DNA of 64,000 nucleotides from Oceanisphaera marina (GTDB taxonomy: Bacteria; Pseudomonadota; Gammaproteobacteria; Enterobacterales; Aeromonadaceae): the NCBI RefSeq assembly GCF_014643915.1, contig NZ_BMKE01000017.1:20828-84827 (forward strand), written 5' to 3'. Position 1 is the stretch's first letter. Each line of letters starts with the position of its first letter. A program made the position numbers and the translations under genes. This document shows, piece after piece, positions 9,847 to 20,876 of this stretch. The notes beneath the pieces are model-generated. The model made no database searches, was not told where the DNA came from, and worked only from the letters and a program-made list of their open reading frames with translations.

Positions 9847-10950
9847 ATGAAATTGCTGGCTGACGAAAATATGCCTTATGTACAGGAACTGTTTGGCGAC
9901 TGGGCAGAAATAGTGACCTGTGCGGGCAGAGATATGACACCGGATCAGCTTGCTGATGTGGATGTATTGCTGGTGCGCTCCATTACTCAGGTTAACGAAG
10001 CCCTGTTGGCTCAAGCGCAGCGCCTGAGCTTTGTGGGAACGGCCACCATAGGGTGTGACCACATCGACACCGCCTTGCTGGCCCGTCGTGGCATTGCCTT
10101 TGCCAGTGCGCCCGGGTGCAACAAGGTGGCGGTAGGCGACTACGTGCTGGCCGCCTTGCTGAAGGTAGCCGAGCACAAAAGCTGGCAGCTTGCAGACAAA
10201 ACCCTGGCCGTGGTGGGGGTCGGCAATACCGGTTCTCAGGTGGCGGCACGCGCCCGGGCGCTGGGCATGAAAGTGCTGTTATGCGACCCATTTAAGGCAC
10301 AGGGTGATCCGACAGCTTTTGTCGAACTGGCTCACGCCTTGACCGCAGACATCGTCAGCTTTCACGTGCCGCTTACCCGAGAAGGACAGCACGCCACCTG
10401 GCACTTGTTGAATGAGTCGGCCATTGACGGGCTCAGCAGCGAACAGGTGCTGATTAACGCCTGCCGCGGTGATGTATGGGATAATGCCGCATTGTTGGCT
10501 CGCCAGCTGGGTTCTACGCCGTTGACCCTGGTGATGGATGTCTGGGAACATGAGCCCGAGGTGCTGGCGCCTTTGGTGCCTCATGTGCTGTTGGCCAGCC
10601 CGCACATCGCCGGTTATAGCCTGGAAGGCAAGGCCAGAGGCACTTTTGCCTTGTATCGCGCGCTGTGTGAACTCAAGCAAGTCGAGATGGTATTGAGCCC
10701 AGAGCAGCTGTTGCCAGCACCGCCCATTGGCGCAGTACATCTTGAGAGCCCTCTGGATCAGGGGCTGATCGCGCGACTGGTCAAACTGGTGTACGACATT
10801 GAACGCGATGATCGCGCCTTTCGTCTGGCGCTGGGTCAGCCGGGATTTTTTGATCGCCTGCGCAAGCATTATCCGCAGCGCAGAGAGCTGGGATCGCTGC
10901 AGTTGATTAACGCAGGCCAGACGGCCTCAGAGCTGGGTTTTAAAGTCTAA
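9847..10950 (+). CDS. pdxB: Erythronate-4-phosphate dehydrogenase
   Basis: 367 aa. Second step of the DXP-dependent pyridoxal phosphate pathway: oxidation of 4-phosphoerythronate. The D-2-hydroxyacid dehydrogenase fold is shown by the Rossmann motif VVGVGNTGSQVA and the later catalytic Arg (NACRGDVWD), Glu (WEHEPEV) and His (SPHIAGYS); a PdxB-type C-terminal dimerisation domain follows. The ATG at 9847 has a perfect AGGAGG nine bases upstream, which decides it against the in-frame start at 9802. Confidence 0.96.
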   Translation: MKLLADENMPYVQELFGDWAEIVTCAGRDMTPDQLADVDVLLVRSITQVNEALLAQAQRLSFVGTATIGCDHIDTALLARRGIAFASAPGCNKVAVGDYVLAALLKVAEHKSWQLADKTLAVVGVGNTGSQVAARARALGMKVLLCDPFKAQGDPTAFVELAHALTADIVSFHVPLTREGQHATWHLLNESAIDGLSSEQVLINACRGDVWDNAALLARQLGSTPLTLVMDVWEHEPEVLAPLVPHVLLASPHIAGYSLEGKARGTFALYRALCELKQVEMVLSPEQLLPAPPIGAVHLESPLDQGLIARLVKLVYDIERDDRAFRLALGQPGFFDRLRKHYPQRRELGSLQLINAGQTASELGFKV

Positions 10951-11119
10951 GCGAATATGGTCGATATGAGAGTATTGAAATCATTCGCGTTGATGAACAA
11001 TAGATAAGTTCCTATCGGCACTGTTTTTTTCTACACTGTTTTCTATATACATGGGTCATGGCAAGCCCTGGCCGTTGAACGCTCCGCTACAGCGTCAGGA
11101 AAAGGATACAAGAAACTTG

Positions 11120-13108
11120 ATGAAACAACGCAGACCCTATCTTGGTGTGGGCCTGGCTATGTGGCTCGGCTACTCGGCTGCTGCTATAGCGCAGGGCGAA
11201 TTTTATATTGAGCTCAGAGGGCCCGAATCTGCGGAGCCGGCACGGGCCAATGCACCTGCTGCCGGGCAGCAGAGTGCCAACCCCGCACCTGCATCGGTGC
11301 AGCCTGCAGCCAGTCCGGGTCGTTATGGTCCGATACGCAGCACAGATACCCTGTGGGCGATAGCGGCGCGCTACACCCGGGCTCCCACCACGGTGCAACA
11401 GACCATGGTGGCCATGTATCACCTCAACCCTCAGGCATTTGTACGGGGTAACATCAACTACCTGCAACGCGGTGCCCAATTGCGCCTGCCGACCGTCACC
11501 CAGGCCAGGCAACGTTCGGCACAAGAGGCTGAAGCGGAATTTCGTCGTCTGAGTCGCCAGGGCAGTCGCAGCAGAACCCGGGTTGCAGCGCCACCTGCAC
11601 CGGCCACGCCGACTCCCATGGTTGCGGCCAGGCCGGTTGCCCAGCCAGAGGCTAAACCAGAAACCAAGCCAGAGGCCAAGCCGGCCGCCAGTCCTGTTGC
11701 GCCCGTCGAGCAAAGTGCGCCCGTTGCCGCAACGCCGCCAGTGCCGGTTAGCCAGTCAAGCGAGACTCAAACCGCCGCCCCTGCCAATGGTTTGAGCGAA
11801 CCCAAGGCCGCGCCGGTACCGGTTGCTGCCCCCAGCCCTGAACAGGCTGAAGACGCGGCGATGAATCGTCTGCAACTGCAACTGATGGACGAGCTGCGTG
11901 AACAGGTCGCCATGTCCAATGAACAACTGGCGTCGCTGGCCGATAATAATCAGGCATTGCGCCAACGTTTGACGCAGTTGACGGCAGAGGTAGAGGATCT
12001 AAAGGTGTCCCGTCAAGCGGAGCCTCTCAACGCGCAAGATAACAAGCCGGATGAGATTAAGTCTGAAAAAGGTTGGTTGAGCGAGCTGCTCAACAGCCCC
12101 TTGAATCTGGCGCTTATTCTGATATTACCGGCCTTGCTGTTGCTGGCGCTGTTTACCTTGTGGTGGCGTAACCGGGAACGACGCAACCTGGCCGAGCAAG
12201 AGCAGGAGTTATCGGAAACCAGCGCCATGCTGGACGATGAGCGCGACGAGTTTGAAGATCTGTTTGCCACCGAAAGTGACAATACTCCTCTAACCGAAGA
12301 GTCAGAGAACAACATACCTGAGCAGGATGTGGACGAAGATGCGTTCGCCCGCTTCCTGGAAGAACAACAGCTGCTGGAAGAGCAAGAAGCCCAGCGCCTG
12401 CAACCGACGCCGGAAGAGAACGAGGAGCCGGATCTGTCCGACGCCTTGTTTAATGATGAAGCTCAGTTTGATGATGAAGCCCAGTTTGATGATGAAGCCC
12501 AGATGAAGGGCGAAGGGCTGGCTGACGATGATCAGCCGGTATCTAATGATGATATCGACGACTTGTTCGGTGAGTCGTCCGTGACTGCCGAGCCTGAGGT
12601 AGTTGCACTGGACGAAGATGCGTTATTTGATGATGAAGCTCTTCTGGCGGCAGGAGATGATGCTGTATCCAATGACGATATTGATGATCTGTTCAGCGAT
12701 ACGGCGGTTACCGCCAGTGACGCAGACGTGCCTGACAACCTCAGCCAGATGGATGATGCTGAACAGGCCACAACGACTGCCGCGATGGGTACGGCGGAAG
12801 ACGCCTATGTCTCGGTGGACAAGTTGATGGCCGATGCCGAGCTGGGTGATGGCCCGGATCCGGAACTGGAGCGCAAGCTGGACCTGGAACTTGATAACTA
12901 TGCCAATGTGATAGGTCAGGGTGACGGTGTGGACATAGATGCCGATGAAGGTGGAATTGGTGCCCAGCTGGACCTGGCCCGCGCCTACATTGAAATTGAT
13001 GACATCGACAGCGCGCGAGAGTTGCTGAACGAGGCCATAGAACGCGGCAATGAAGCCCAACAGCGTGATGCACAAAAGCTGCTGCAGCGACTCGCCAAGC
13101 TCGGTTAA
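11120..13108 (+). CDS. fimV: FimV-family pilus assembly / polar hub protein
   Basis: 662 aa. It is a single-pass inner-membrane protein linking peptidoglycan to polar machinery (type IV pili, type II secretion in relatives). In order: signal-like segment (to about AAAIAQGEF), a LysM-type domain ([16 protein letters not shown]), a Pro/Ala-rich linker, a coiled coil, a membrane segment ([18 protein letters not shown]), a very acidic cytoplasmic region with repeated FDDEAQ and SNDDIDDLF units, and the conserved C-terminal TPR-like domain ([20 protein letters not shown]). The start at 11120 gives a proper signal segment; the in-frame ATG at 11051 does not. It precedes truA as in many gammaproteobacteria. 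Confidence 0.93.
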   Translation: MKQRRPYLGVGLAMWLGYSAAAIAQGEFYIELRGPESAEPARANAPAAGQQSANPAPASVQPAASPGRYGPIRSTDTLWAIAARYTRAPTTVQQTMVAMYHLNPQAFVRGNINYLQRGAQLRLPTVTQARQRSAQEAEAEFRRLSRQGSRSRTRVAAPPAPATPTPMVAARPVAQPEAKPETKPEAKPAASPVAPVEQSAPVAATPPVPVSQSSETQTAAPANGLSEPKAAPVPVAAPSPEQAEDAAMNRLQLQLMDELREQVAMSNEQLASLADNNQALRQRLTQLTAEVEDLKVSRQAEPLNAQDNKPDEIKSEKGWLSELLNSPLNLALILILPALLLLALFTLWWRNRERRNLAEQEQELSETSAMLDDERDEFEDLFATESDNTPLTEESENNIPEQDVDEDAFARFLEEQQLLEEQEAQRLQPTPEENEEPDLSDALFNDEAQFDDEAQFDDEAQMKGEGLADDDQPVSNDDIDDLFGESSVTAEPEVVALDEDALFDDEALLAAGDDAVSNDDIDDLFSDTAVTASDADVPDNLSQMDDAEQATTTAAMGTAEDAYVSVDKLMADAELGDGPDPELERKLDLELDNYANVIGQGDGVDIDADEGGIGAQLDLARAYIEIDDIDSARELLNEAIERGNEAQQRDAQKLLQRLAKLG

Positions 13109-13113
13109 GCCTT

Positions 13114-13140
13114 TACCGGCCTCAACACGAGGCCGGTTCT
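13114..13140 (+). terminator. Terminator hairpin after fimV
   Basis: ACCGGCCT and AGGCCGGT form an 8-bp stem with a 7-base loop five bases after the fimV stop, followed by a broken T run (TCTTCAATTT). A weak to moderate terminator. Confidence 0.6.
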
Positions 13141-13200
13141 TCAATTTATCTCGCTAACGAGTATAATTGCCGTCCTTTTTATCCCGTGGAATTAATTTTT

Positions 13201-13998
13201 ATGCGCATTGCTCTTGGCATCGAGTATGACGGCAGCCGTTATTACGGCTGGCAACGACAACGAGAAGTCCCCAGTGTGCAAGCTGAGATAGAAAAAGCCT
13301 TGTCGAAAATTGCCGATCATCCCGTCACGGTGCAATGTGCAGGCCGCACCGACGCTGGCGTGCATGGCACCGGCCAGGTGGTGCATTTTGATACTCTGGC
13401 CGATCGTCAGCCCGGCGCCTGGACACTGGGCATGAATGCGAACCTGCCCATGGACATTGCCGTGCGTTGGGTAAAGAACACCAGCGACGACTTTCATGCC
13501 CGCTTCAGTGCCACGGCGCGTCGTTATCGCTACATTATTTTTAACCACAATATGCGCCCGGCTATTCATGGTAGCGGTGTGAGTCATTATGTGGGCGATA
13601 TTGATGCACAAAAAATGCATGAGGCTGGGCAGTGTTTGCTGGGCGAGCATGACTTTACCTCTTTTCGGGCCGTGCAGTGTCAGTCTAAAAGCCCGTTTCG
13701 CAATATTTTACATTTGAAAGTTCAGCGCTACGGGCATTACGTCGTATTGGACATTAAAGCCAATGCCTTTGTGCACCACATGGTACGCAATATCGCCGGT
13801 ACCCTGATCAAGGTGGGGCTGGGCGAAATGGAGGTTAGCTGGGTGAAAGAGGTACTGGCGGCACGGGACCGTAACGTAGCGGGCCCGACCGCCAAGGCCG
13901 GTGGTCTGTATTTGGTGACGGTGGATTATCCCGAGTCATTTGGCCTGCCAGCGACCATACCCGGCCCCTTGTGGCTGCCCGATACATTGGGCGCCTAG
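13201..13998 (+). CDS. truA: tRNA pseudouridine(38-40) synthase
   Basis: 265 aa. It isomerises uridines 38-40 in the tRNA anticodon stem. The catalytic Asp sits in [27 protein letters not shown] and [12 protein letters not shown] are also conserved, matching E. coli TruA throughout. The ATG at 13201 was preferred; a GTG at 13186 would add five residues (MELIF) that family members lack. Confidence 0.96.
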   Translation: MRIALGIEYDGSRYYGWQRQREVPSVQAEIEKALSKIADHPVTVQCAGRTDAGVHGTGQVVHFDTLADRQPGAWTLGMNANLPMDIAVRWVKNTSDDFHARFSATARRYRYIIFNHNMRPAIHGSGVSHYVGDIDAQKMHEAGQCLLGEHDFTSFRAVQCQSKSPFRNILHLKVQRYGHYVVLDIKANAFVHHMVRNIAGTLIKVGLGEMEVSWVKEVLAARDRNVAGPTAKAGGLYLVTVDYPESFGLPATIPGPLWLPDTLGA

Positions 13999-14113
13999 TA
14001 CAGAGCCACAAACCGATAATTTTTTATCAACGAGCAGGCTGATATATGGTTTAATGCACGCCATAACAACGGGGTCTCCCAAGAAAGCACACCCGGCAGC
14101 CTGTCTGCTTTTG

Positions 14114-14151
14114 TTGCAATAATTTTGCAAAACCCGCAGCTTGCAAGCTGC
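14114..14151. promoter_or_regulatory. Palindrome and TTGCAA repeats in the accD leader
   Basis: GCAGCTTGCAAGCTGC (14136-14151) is a perfect 16-bp palindrome ending 30 bp before the accD start. TTGCAA occurs three times (14114, 14125 and 14141). It may be an operator or an RNA hairpin over the leader; the regulator is unknown. Confidence 0.45.
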
Positions 14152-14181
14152 AATAACGATGCAATCACGCTAAGGATTTCC

Positions 14182-15045
14182 ATGAGTTGGCTAGAGAAAA
14201 TTCTTCCCAAGAATAAGAACATCGGTGTTCGTCGTCACAATATTCCAGAAGGTGTCTGGAGCAAATGCACCAGTTGCGAGCAGGTATTATACCGCGCCGA
14301 GCTGGATCGCAATTTGGAAGTGTGCCCCAAGTGTGATCACCATATGCGCATTGGTGCACGCCTGCGTCTGGACAAATTTCTGGATCAGGACGGCCGCGTA
14401 GAGCTGGGTACCGAGTTTGAGCCACAAGATGTGCTTAAATTCAAAGATTCCAAGAAATATAAAGACCGCATCAGCGCGGCACAAAAAGCCAGCAACGAAA
14501 AAGACGCCATCGTCTCCATGACCGGCACCCTGAAAGGCATTCCGGTGGCGGTGTGCGCCTTTGAGTTCTCCTTTATGGGCGGCTCCATGGCGTCTGTGGT
14601 CGGTGCACGCTTTATCGCCGCCGTTAACGCCTGTATAGAAGAAAACCGTGCCTTGGTGTGTTTTTCTGCCTCTGGTGGTGCACGTATGCAAGAAGCCCTG
14701 TTCTCGCTGATGCAGATGGCCAAAACCAGCGCGGCCCTTAATCGTTTGTCACAAGCCGGTCTGCCTTATATTTCGGTATTAACCGACCCCACCATGGGTG
14801 GCGTATCTGCCAGTCTGGCGATGCTGGGTGACATTAACGTGGGCGAACCCAAGGCCCTGATCGGCTTTGCCGGCCCACGCGTTATCGAGCAAACGGTACG
14901 CGAAAAGCTGCCCGAAGGCTTTCAGCGCAGTGAATTCCTGCTGGAACATGGCGCCATCGACCTGATCATCGATCGCCGCGAAATGCGCGACAAGGTAGCA
15001 GGGCTTATCGGCAAGCTGATGAACCAGGAGCCTGCCGAAGCATAA
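14182..15045 (+). CDS. accD: Acetyl-CoA carboxylase carboxyltransferase beta subunit
   Basis: 287 aa. With AccA it transfers carboxyl from biotin to acetyl-CoA to make malonyl-CoA for fatty acid synthesis. The N-terminal four-Cys zinc ribbon is complete (CTSC and CPKC). The carboxyltransferase core shows [20 protein letters not shown] and [14 protein letters not shown]. The start MSWLEKILP matches relatives; an in-frame ATG at 14125 would add a 19-aa tail read through the leader palindrome. It overlaps folC by one base (TAATG). Confidence 0.97.
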   Translation: MSWLEKILPKNKNIGVRRHNIPEGVWSKCTSCEQVLYRAELDRNLEVCPKCDHHMRIGARLRLDKFLDQDGRVELGTEFEPQDVLKFKDSKKYKDRISAAQKASNEKDAIVSMTGTLKGIPVAVCAFEFSFMGGSMASVVGARFIAAVNACIEENRALVCFSASGGARMQEALFSLMQMAKTSAALNRLSQAGLPYISVLTDPTMGGVSASLAMLGDINVGEPKALIGFAGPRVIEQTVREKLPEGFQRSEFLLEHGAIDLIIDRREMRDKVAGLIGKLMNQEPAEA

Positions 15046-16316
15046 TGAGCCGCACAAGCACAGTGCCGCAGCGTTCGCTGGCCGACTGGCTGGCGGTGCT
15101 GGAAGGCCTTAACATGGCGCACATCGAGCTTGGGCTGTCCCGCATGAGCCTGGTCGCAGAGCGATTGGGTTTATTGAGCCTGCCCAGCTATGTGATTACC
15201 GTGGGCGGCACCAATGGCAAGGGCACAACCTGTGCCTTGCTTGAGTCCATGTTGCGCGCGGCGGGCCGCAGTGTGGGGGTGTATTCATCCCCTCATCTGG
15301 TGGACTATCGCGAACGGGTACGCATTAATGGCGACAGCCCGGCCGCGACCGATTTTTGTGCCGCCTTTGCGGCGGTCGAAACGGCCAGGGCCGAGGTGGC
15401 GCTCACCTACTTCGAGTTTACGACGTTGGCGGCGCTGTGGTTGTTTCGTGCAGCCAGCCCCGAGGTGGTGTTGCTCGAAGTCGGGCTGGGCGGACGGCTG
15501 GATGCCACCAATGTGGTGGCCTCGGATCAAACCGTGGTCACCACCATTGCCCTGGATCATACCGACTGGCTGGGCTCGGATCGGGAAAGTGTCGGCTTTG
15601 AAAAAGCCGGTATTTTTCGCCAGCACAAGCCTGCGGTATGTGGTGATGCGGATCCTCCTTCCAGTTTGCTGGCCCATGCCGAGCAAGTGGGTACCCCCTT
15701 GTATTGCACCGGACGGGAATACGCCTGGCAGCTGCAAGATAGCCAGGTACCCGCACAGGCGCAGCAGTGGTCCTTTACCGGCTTTGGCCTGGCGTTAACC
15801 GGTTTGCCGTTACCTTCTTTACCCGTCATGAATGCGGCCACGGCGCTGGCTACATTGGCGTTGTCGCCATTTATGCCGGATATTGAGGCCATCAAGGTCG
15901 GGTTGGTGCAGGCGCAGCTGACCGGCCGCTTGCAACAGCTGGGCCCAAGCTTGTGGGTGGACGTTGCCCATAATCCGGAGTCGGCGGCTTATCTGGCCAG
16001 CCGCTTGCCGTCGATCAAAGGCAAGGGGCGCTGTGTGGCGGTGGTGGGGATGTTGAAAGACAAAGACATCGCCGCCAGTCTGGCACCCTTGCACGACCTG
16101 GTTGACGACTGGTATCTGGCGAGCCTGGGTGGGCCAAGAGGCGCCAGTGCGACCGAGTTGTCTCGGTGCCAGCCCGGGCACTGTTTTGATTCGGTGGCCG
16201 ATGCCTTGGCGGCGGCGCAAGCCAACGCCGGCGAGCAGGATGTGATCATTGCGTTCGGCTCTTTTTTCACCGTTGCCGACGTACTGGCAAGTAAATCGTT
16301 GGCAAGCAGAAGATAA
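15045..16316 (+). CDS. folC: Bifunctional folylpolyglutamate synthase / dihydrofolate synthase
   Basis: 423 aa. It joins glutamate to dihydropteroate and then to folates, in the cytoplasm. The P-loop is VGGTNGKGTTCALLE; SSPHLVDYRERVRING and HTDWLG are Mur-ligase-type signatures, and DVAHNPESA is the C-terminal domain motif. The start is coupled to the accD stop. The accD-folC-dedD order is the common gammaproteobacterial one; cvpA and purF, which usually follow, are absent. Confidence 0.96.
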   Translation: MSRTSTVPQRSLADWLAVLEGLNMAHIELGLSRMSLVAERLGLLSLPSYVITVGGTNGKGTTCALLESMLRAAGRSVGVYSSPHLVDYRERVRINGDSPAATDFCAAFAAVETARAEVALTYFEFTTLAALWLFRAASPEVVLLEVGLGGRLDATNVVASDQTVVTTIALDHTDWLGSDRESVGFEKAGIFRQHKPAVCGDADPPSSLLAHAEQVGTPLYCTGREYAWQLQDSQVPAQAQQWSFTGFGLALTGLPLPSLPVMNAATALATLALSPFMPDIEAIKVGLVQAQLTGRLQQLGPSLWVDVAHNPESAAYLASRLPSIKGKGRCVAVVGMLKDKDIAASLAPLHDLVDDWYLASLGGPRGASATELSRCQPGHCFDSVADALAAAQANAGEQDVIIAFGSFFTVADVLASKSLASRR

Positions 16317-16363
16317 TCAGCGCCGTTACCGGCAGCATAACCGGCAATAAGTAGGGAGGGGCT

Positions 16364-16984
16364 TTGGCAACACAGTTTCAGCAACGATTGGTAGGCACCG
16401 TTATTCTGGTGGCATTGGGCGTGATCTTTTTGCCCGATCTGCTGGACGGTAAGCAACAGCTGGCCCCCGATGAGGCGGTCACCATACCGTTGCGCCCCGA
16501 GCTTGAGCCTGTTCGCCCTCTGGTAGTGGCCCCCGAGCCGGCTCAGGCGGCTCAGCGTGACGCCGAACCCGAGGTGTGGACCATAGAAGAAGCCAGGGAA
16601 GCGCCGCCTGTGGCGCCCAAACCGGCGGCACCTGCACCACAGCCACAACCTGAACCGCAGTCGAAGCCGGCACCTGTCGTTAAACCTGCGCCTATAGTCA
16701 AGGCCGCCCCTGTGGTACAGCCGGCGCCGACGATCAAGCAGGTGGCCCCGCAGCATGGTGAGCACGTGGTGCAGCTGGGTGCGTTTCGTAATGCAGACAA
16801 CGTGAATGCGCTGGTGAAAAAGCTGCAGGCAGCGGGATACCGTGCTCAAACCACACCCTCGGTTCCGCGTCATGGCGAGCTGAACAGAGTCTGGGTTGGC
16901 CCCGACGACAAGGCCCGGCTGGAGCAGCAGTTAGCGGCTCTGGAACGGTTGACCGGTCTCAAGGGCAGAATCAGGGCCAAGTAA
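16364..16984 (+). CDS. dedD: Cell-division SPOR-domain protein DedD
   Basis: 206 aa. An inner-membrane protein that goes to the septum through its SPOR domain and supports constriction. The N-terminus (MATQFQQRLVGTVILVALGVIF) is the single membrane anchor and matches E. coli DedD; a Pro/Ala/Lys-rich periplasmic linker follows; residues about 130-204 are the SPOR domain (VVQLGAFRNADNV, VGPDDKARLE). The start codon is TTG at 16364, chosen because GGGAGGGG lies just upstream and the protein then begins as in relatives. Confidence 0.94.
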   Translation: MATQFQQRLVGTVILVALGVIFLPDLLDGKQQLAPDEAVTIPLRPELEPVRPLVVAPEPAQAAQRDAEPEVWTIEEAREAPPVAPKPAAPAPQPQPEPQSKPAPVVKPAPIVKAAPVVQPAPTIKQVAPQHGEHVVQLGAFRNADNVNALVKKLQAAGYRAQTTPSVPRHGELNRVWVGPDDKARLEQQLAALERLTGLKGRIRAK

Positions 16985-17010
16985 TTTATTCTACTAGCTC
17001 CACATAAAAA

Positions 17011-17038
17011 AAGCCGAGTCATCAGACTCGGCTTTTTG
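17011..17038. terminator. Bidirectional terminator between dedD and aguA
   Basis: AAGCCGAGTC-ATCA-GACTCGGCTT is a perfect 10-bp stem with A and T runs on its two sides, serving the convergent dedD (+) and aguA (-) transcripts. Confidence 0.93.
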
Positions 17039-17067
17039 TTGTTACTGACCGCTTTACAGCTTGATGC

Positions 17068-18147
17068 TTACGACGTTTTTGCCGCGGGAATTTGCTGGGT
17101 AATGCAGTGAATGTTGCCGCCGCCGAGCAGAATTTCCCGGGTGGGCACACCCACCACGTCCAGCTCGGGAAAGATGGTTTGCAGCATCTCTTGAGCTTGT
17201 TGATCAGTACGTTCGTCGAGCAGCGGAAAGACCAGCCGGTTGTTGGTGATCAGGAAGTTGATGTAAGAGGCGGCCATGCGATCCCCCGCACGCCGAGGCA
17301 CGCCGGCGCCTTCTACCACACCCGCCGCTTCCTGTTTGGTGATATGCAGGGGGCCGGGTTGCGGCAGCTTCCATATTTTCAACTGGCGGCCCTTGGCATC
17401 CCGCGTCTGGTTCAACACCTTGAAGGCGGCTTGAGAGCGGGCATATTGTGGATCGTTTTTATCGTCGGTCCAGTGCAATATCACTTCACCTGGGCGGGCG
17501 AAACAGGCCATGTTATCGATATGGCCGTCTGTTTCATCCAGGTACACACCCTGCGGCAGCCAGATAAAATGCGTGACGCCCAGATATTCAGACAGCTGCT
17601 GCTCAATATCCTGCTGGGTGTAGTCCGGGTTGCGATTGGGGTTAAGCAGGCATTCGGCCGTGGTAAGCAGGGTGCCTTCGCCGTCCACATGAATCGAGCC
17701 GCCTTCCAGCACCAGTGGCGACGGGTGCATGGGCAGCCCCTGGCGCGCCAGCATGGCGCCCGCCATGGCCTGATCTTTTTCCCACGGAAAATACAGGCCC
17801 TCTTCGTGGCCGCCCCAGGCGTTGAATATCCAGCTGATGCCGGCGCGATCCCCGTTATGGTTGATGACCATGGTAGGCCCGGTATCGCGTGCCCAGGCAT
17901 CGTCACTGTCTATGGCTACCAGCTTGACTTGTGGCGGCATCACTTGTTGGGCGTGAACCATTTCTTCTTCTGGCACCGCCATGTATACAGGCGTGGCCAC
18001 GGCAATGGCCTCGGCCAGGGCCGCAAAGGTAGCTTGCGCCGGTTTGCCGTTATCGCGCCAGTTATCGGGGCGGTGAGGCCAGATCATCCATACCGCTTCT
18101 TGCCGAGCCCACTCCGCGGGCATATAAAAGCCCTTTAGTGCGTCCAT
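17068..18147 (-). CDS. aguA: Agmatine deiminase
   Basis: 359 aa. It converts agmatine to N-carbamoylputrescine plus ammonia. The catalytic Cys is C348 in [13 protein letters not shown] close to the C-terminus; WARDTGPT and the [13 protein letters not shown] segment hold the guanidine-binding and His residues of the family. The start overlaps the aguB stop by one base (TAATG), so both are translated from one message and together make putrescine from agmatine. Confidence 0.96.
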   Translation of the reverse strand: MDALKGFYMPAEWARQEAVWMIWPHRPDNWRDNGKPAQATFAALAEAIAVATPVYMAVPEEEMVHAQQVMPPQVKLVAIDSDDAWARDTGPTMVINHNGDRAGISWIFNAWGGHEEGLYFPWEKDQAMAGAMLARQGLPMHPSPLVLEGGSIHVDGEGTLLTTAECLLNPNRNPDYTQQDIEQQLSEYLGVTHFIWLPQGVYLDETDGHIDNMACFARPGEVILHWTDDKNDPQYARSQAAFKVLNQTRDAKGRQLKIWKLPQPGPLHITKQEAAGVVEGAGVPRRAGDRMAASYINFLITNNRLVFPLLDERTDQQAQEMLQTIFPELDVVGVPTREILLGGGNIHCITQQIPAAKTS

Positions 18148-19037
18148 TAACGGCCTCCCGGCTGTTTGCCGTCCGAGGTTTGCAGTGTGTCATACATGCC
18201 AGGGCGACGATCGCGAAACAAGCCCCAGCTGGCACGGTGTTTGGCTACCTGCTCCAAATCGAAGCTGTGCACCAGTACCCCTTCGCTGGTTTTATCGGCC
18301 TGCTGTACCAGGGCACCAAACTCGTCGGTGATAAAAGAAGAGCCGTAAAAGGTGATTTCCACGCCGTCCAGGAATTTGCTCTGCTCGGTACCAATGCGGT
18401 TGGAGGCAATCACCGGCACCAGGTTGGCTGCCGCGTGGCCTTGCTGGGTGCGAGTCCAATGCGGTTGACTGTCTATGGTCGCATCCTGGGGCTCGGAGCC
18501 GATGGCGGTCGGGAAGAAAATCAGCTCGGCACCCATTAATGCCAGGCTGCGCGCGGTTTCGGGGAACCATTGATCCCAGCAAATGGCCACGCCAATCTTG
18601 GCGTAACGAGTTTGCCAGACCTTGAATCCGGTGTCGCCAGGAGTAAAAAACTGCTTTTCCTGATAGCCGGGGCCATTGGGAATATGGGTTTTGCGATACA
18701 AGTCGAGCACGCTGCCATCGGCATCAATTACTACCAGTGAATTGTAAAAAGCGGTGCCGGCACGCTCGAAAAAGCTCAGCGGTAATACCACTTCCAGCTC
18801 CTTGGCCAGCGCCTGAAAATGCTGGATAAGCGGGCTGTTATCCACTTCCTGAGCCAGGGCAAAATGCTCGGGGCTTTGGTCGATACAGAAGTAGGGTGCT
18901 TCAAACAGCTCTTGAATCAGGATGATTTGTGCGCCTTTGGCGGCGGCGTCGCGTACCAGTTTTTCGGCACGGGCAATATTTTCGTCTCTGTTCCAGCTGC
19001 AGGCCATCTGGGTGGCGGCGACAGTAACCATGGTCAT
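18147..19037 (-). CDS. aguB: N-carbamoylputrescine amidase
   Basis: 296 aa, nitrilase superfamily. It hydrolyses N-carbamoylputrescine to putrescine, CO2 and ammonia. The Glu-Lys-Cys triad is E43 ([10 protein letters not shown]), K116 (YRKTHIP) and C153 ([11 protein letters not shown]). The ATG at 19037 has GAGGAA eight bases upstream and beats the in-frame ATG six bases later. First gene of aguB-aguA; an antiporter-family transporter gene lies upstream on the same strand, behind a terminator. Confidence 0.95.
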   Translation of the reverse strand: MTMVTVAATQMACSWNRDENIARAEKLVRDAAAKGAQIILIQELFEAPYFCIDQSPEHFALAQEVDNSPLIQHFQALAKELEVVLPLSFFERAGTAFYNSLVVIDADGSVLDLYRKTHIPNGPGYQEKQFFTPGDTGFKVWQTRYAKIGVAICWDQWFPETARSLALMGAELIFFPTAIGSEPQDATIDSQPHWTRTQQGHAAANLVPVIASNRIGTEQSKFLDGVEITFYGSSFITDEFGALVQQADKTSEGVLVHSFDLEQVAKHRASWGLFRDRRPGMYDTLQTSDGKQPGGR

Positions 19038-19229
19038 ATTCAGTTCCTCAACGTGATAAAGGGGGGCGAGTCGTCAAGGCACCTGAAGGCTATCATCAAG
19101 TGAGTCTTCAGCGCAGAAGCATTGCTTCCACCAAGGGGCCAAACCATCCATATTTTAACAACTCTTATTCAAGGCCGCAGTGTGCCTTTAAGGTACAAAA
19201 CTCGCAATTAGAACTTATGATTTTTTGAT

Positions 19230-19268
19230 AAAAAAGCCGCACGCTCAAAATGAGTGTGCGGCTTTTTT
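19230..19268 (-). terminator. Terminator between the antiporter gene and aguB
   Basis: AAAAGCCGCACGCTCA pairs with TGAGTGTGCGGCTTTT, with A and T runs on both sides. It ends the upstream antiporter-family gene and separates it from aguBA. The rest of the 19038-19327 gap shows nothing else clear. Confidence 0.92.
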
Positions 19269-19327
19269 TATGCTTGGTGTTTTTTGTGGCTGACAGCTTA
19301 CGGCTTAATGCTGACTGCCTTTTTGTC

Positions 19328-20650
19328 TCACAATATCATGGCTGCCAGCCAGCCAAAGCCGATCAACGGCAGGTTGTAGTGAATAAAGGTCGGTACCACC
19401 GAGTCCCAAATATGGTCATGCTGGCCATCGGCATTCAAGCCCGAGGTGGGGCCCAGGGTGGAGTCGGAAGCCGGAGAACCCGCATCCCCCAGGGCGCCGG
19501 CGGTACCAATAATGGCCAGCGTTGCCAGCGGCGAAAAGCCCAGGGCGATACACATGGGCGCATAAATAGGCGCAATAATGGGAATGGTCGAAAACGACGA
19601 GCCTATGCCCATGGTGATCAGCAAACCCACAATCAGCATCATCAGGGCCGCCAGAGGCTTATTGTCACCCATGGTGCTTTCCACGGCCATGACCAGGCTG
19701 CCAATACCATCCGTGGCCTTGATGACGGCAGCAAAGCCGGCGGCGGCAATCATGATAAAGCCAATCAGCGACATCATCTTTACCCCCTGGGTGAAGGCGT
19801 CCTGACTTTCTTTAAACTTGATCACGCCACCAAAGGTAAAGATGATAAAGCCGACCATGGCCCCCAGAATAATAGAGTCACTATATAGTTGCAGAGTCAG
19901 GGCGGCGCCAATGGCCACCACGGCAATCAGCAGGTGCGGCACATTGATTTGAATGTGCTCGGGCTCTACCGCTACAATTTTGCTTTCATCATATTCACGG
20001 GGTTTGCGGTAACTGAAAAACAGCGCCACCAACAAGCCTAAAAACATGCCGCCCACCGGGATGCCCATGGCAATTGGCAGCATGGATTTAGTCACTGCAA
20101 CGCCGTTTTCCAGCAGATTGGCCAGCAAGACGGTATTCAGAAAAATACCGCCAAAGCCAATGGGCAGCATCATGTAGGTGGCGGTCAGACCAAAGGTCAG
20201 CACACAGGCCACGGCGCGACGGTCCAGTTTAAGTTTGGCTATTACATGCAGCAGCGGCGGGATCAGAATCGGAATAAAGGCAATGTGGATGGGGATCAGA
20301 TTTTGCGATGAAACCGCCACCAGCAGCAAGGTACCCAGCAGCACACTTTTGATCCATAACATGCGCCCGGCACTGGCATCTTTACCCAGCGCCTTGATGA
20401 CCTTGAACGCCAGCAAATCGGTGATGCCCGAACGAGCAATGGCAATGGCAAAGGCGCCCAGCATGGCATAGCTCAGCGCTATGGTCGCGCCGCCGCCCAG
20501 ACCACCGGCAAAAATATTGGCGGTATCGGTGAGCGACAAGCCCCCGACAATACCGCCGACAAGGGCGCTGAGGGTGAGAGAGATCACCACGTTGATGCGC
20601 AGCAGGCTGAGTACCAGCATCAGACAGACTGCGATAACAACAGGATTCAT
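19328..20650 (-). CDS. Na+/H+ antiporter-family transporter (YuiF-like)
   Basis: 440 aa, almost wholly hydrophobic with about 11-12 membrane segments and duplicated GIGSS/GAGS-type loops ([33 protein letters not shown]) as in the NhaC/YuiF branch of the ion transporter superfamily. Relatives are annotated as Na+/H+ antiporters; one Bacillus member (YuiF) has been linked to histidine uptake, so the substrate is open. The start at 20650 has AAGGA upstream. Position next to aguBA suggests, but does not show, a role with agmatine, putrescine or arginine-derived compounds. Confidence 0.8.
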   Translation of the reverse strand: MNPVVIAVCLMLVLSLLRINVVISLTLSALVGGIVGGLSLTDTANIFAGGLGGGATIALSYAMLGAFAIAIARSGITDLLAFKVIKALGKDASAGRMLWIKSVLLGTLLLVAVSSQNLIPIHIAFIPILIPPLLHVIAKLKLDRRAVACVLTFGLTATYMMLPIGFGGIFLNTVLLANLLENGVAVTKSMLPIAMGIPVGGMFLGLLVALFFSYRKPREYDESKIVAVEPEHIQINVPHLLIAVVAIGAALTLQLYSDSIILGAMVGFIIFTFGGVIKFKESQDAFTQGVKMMSLIGFIMIAAAGFAAVIKATDGIGSLVMAVESTMGDNKPLAALMMLIVGLLITMGIGSSFSTIPIIAPIYAPMCIALGFSPLATLAIIGTAGALGDAGSPASDSTLGPTSGLNADGQHDHIWDSVVPTFIHYNLPLIGFGWLAAMIL

Positions 20651-20876
20651 TGATTATCCTTATGAGTTTATAAGACGAGGGGGGCTAGTTTGCGAATTCA
20701 GCCCTGAATGTCGAGCTTTTTTGATCATTAATATCCTGGCCCTGGTGTCATTTTGTGCAAACGAGTAGATATAGCCGACGGTCCCCCTTGGGTTTGAAGG
20801 AGGGCGCCCATATACTAACAAGTCGAACGACGTGGTTTGTTGCAAACCCATTAGTGTAATTACCAAGGAGATAGAC

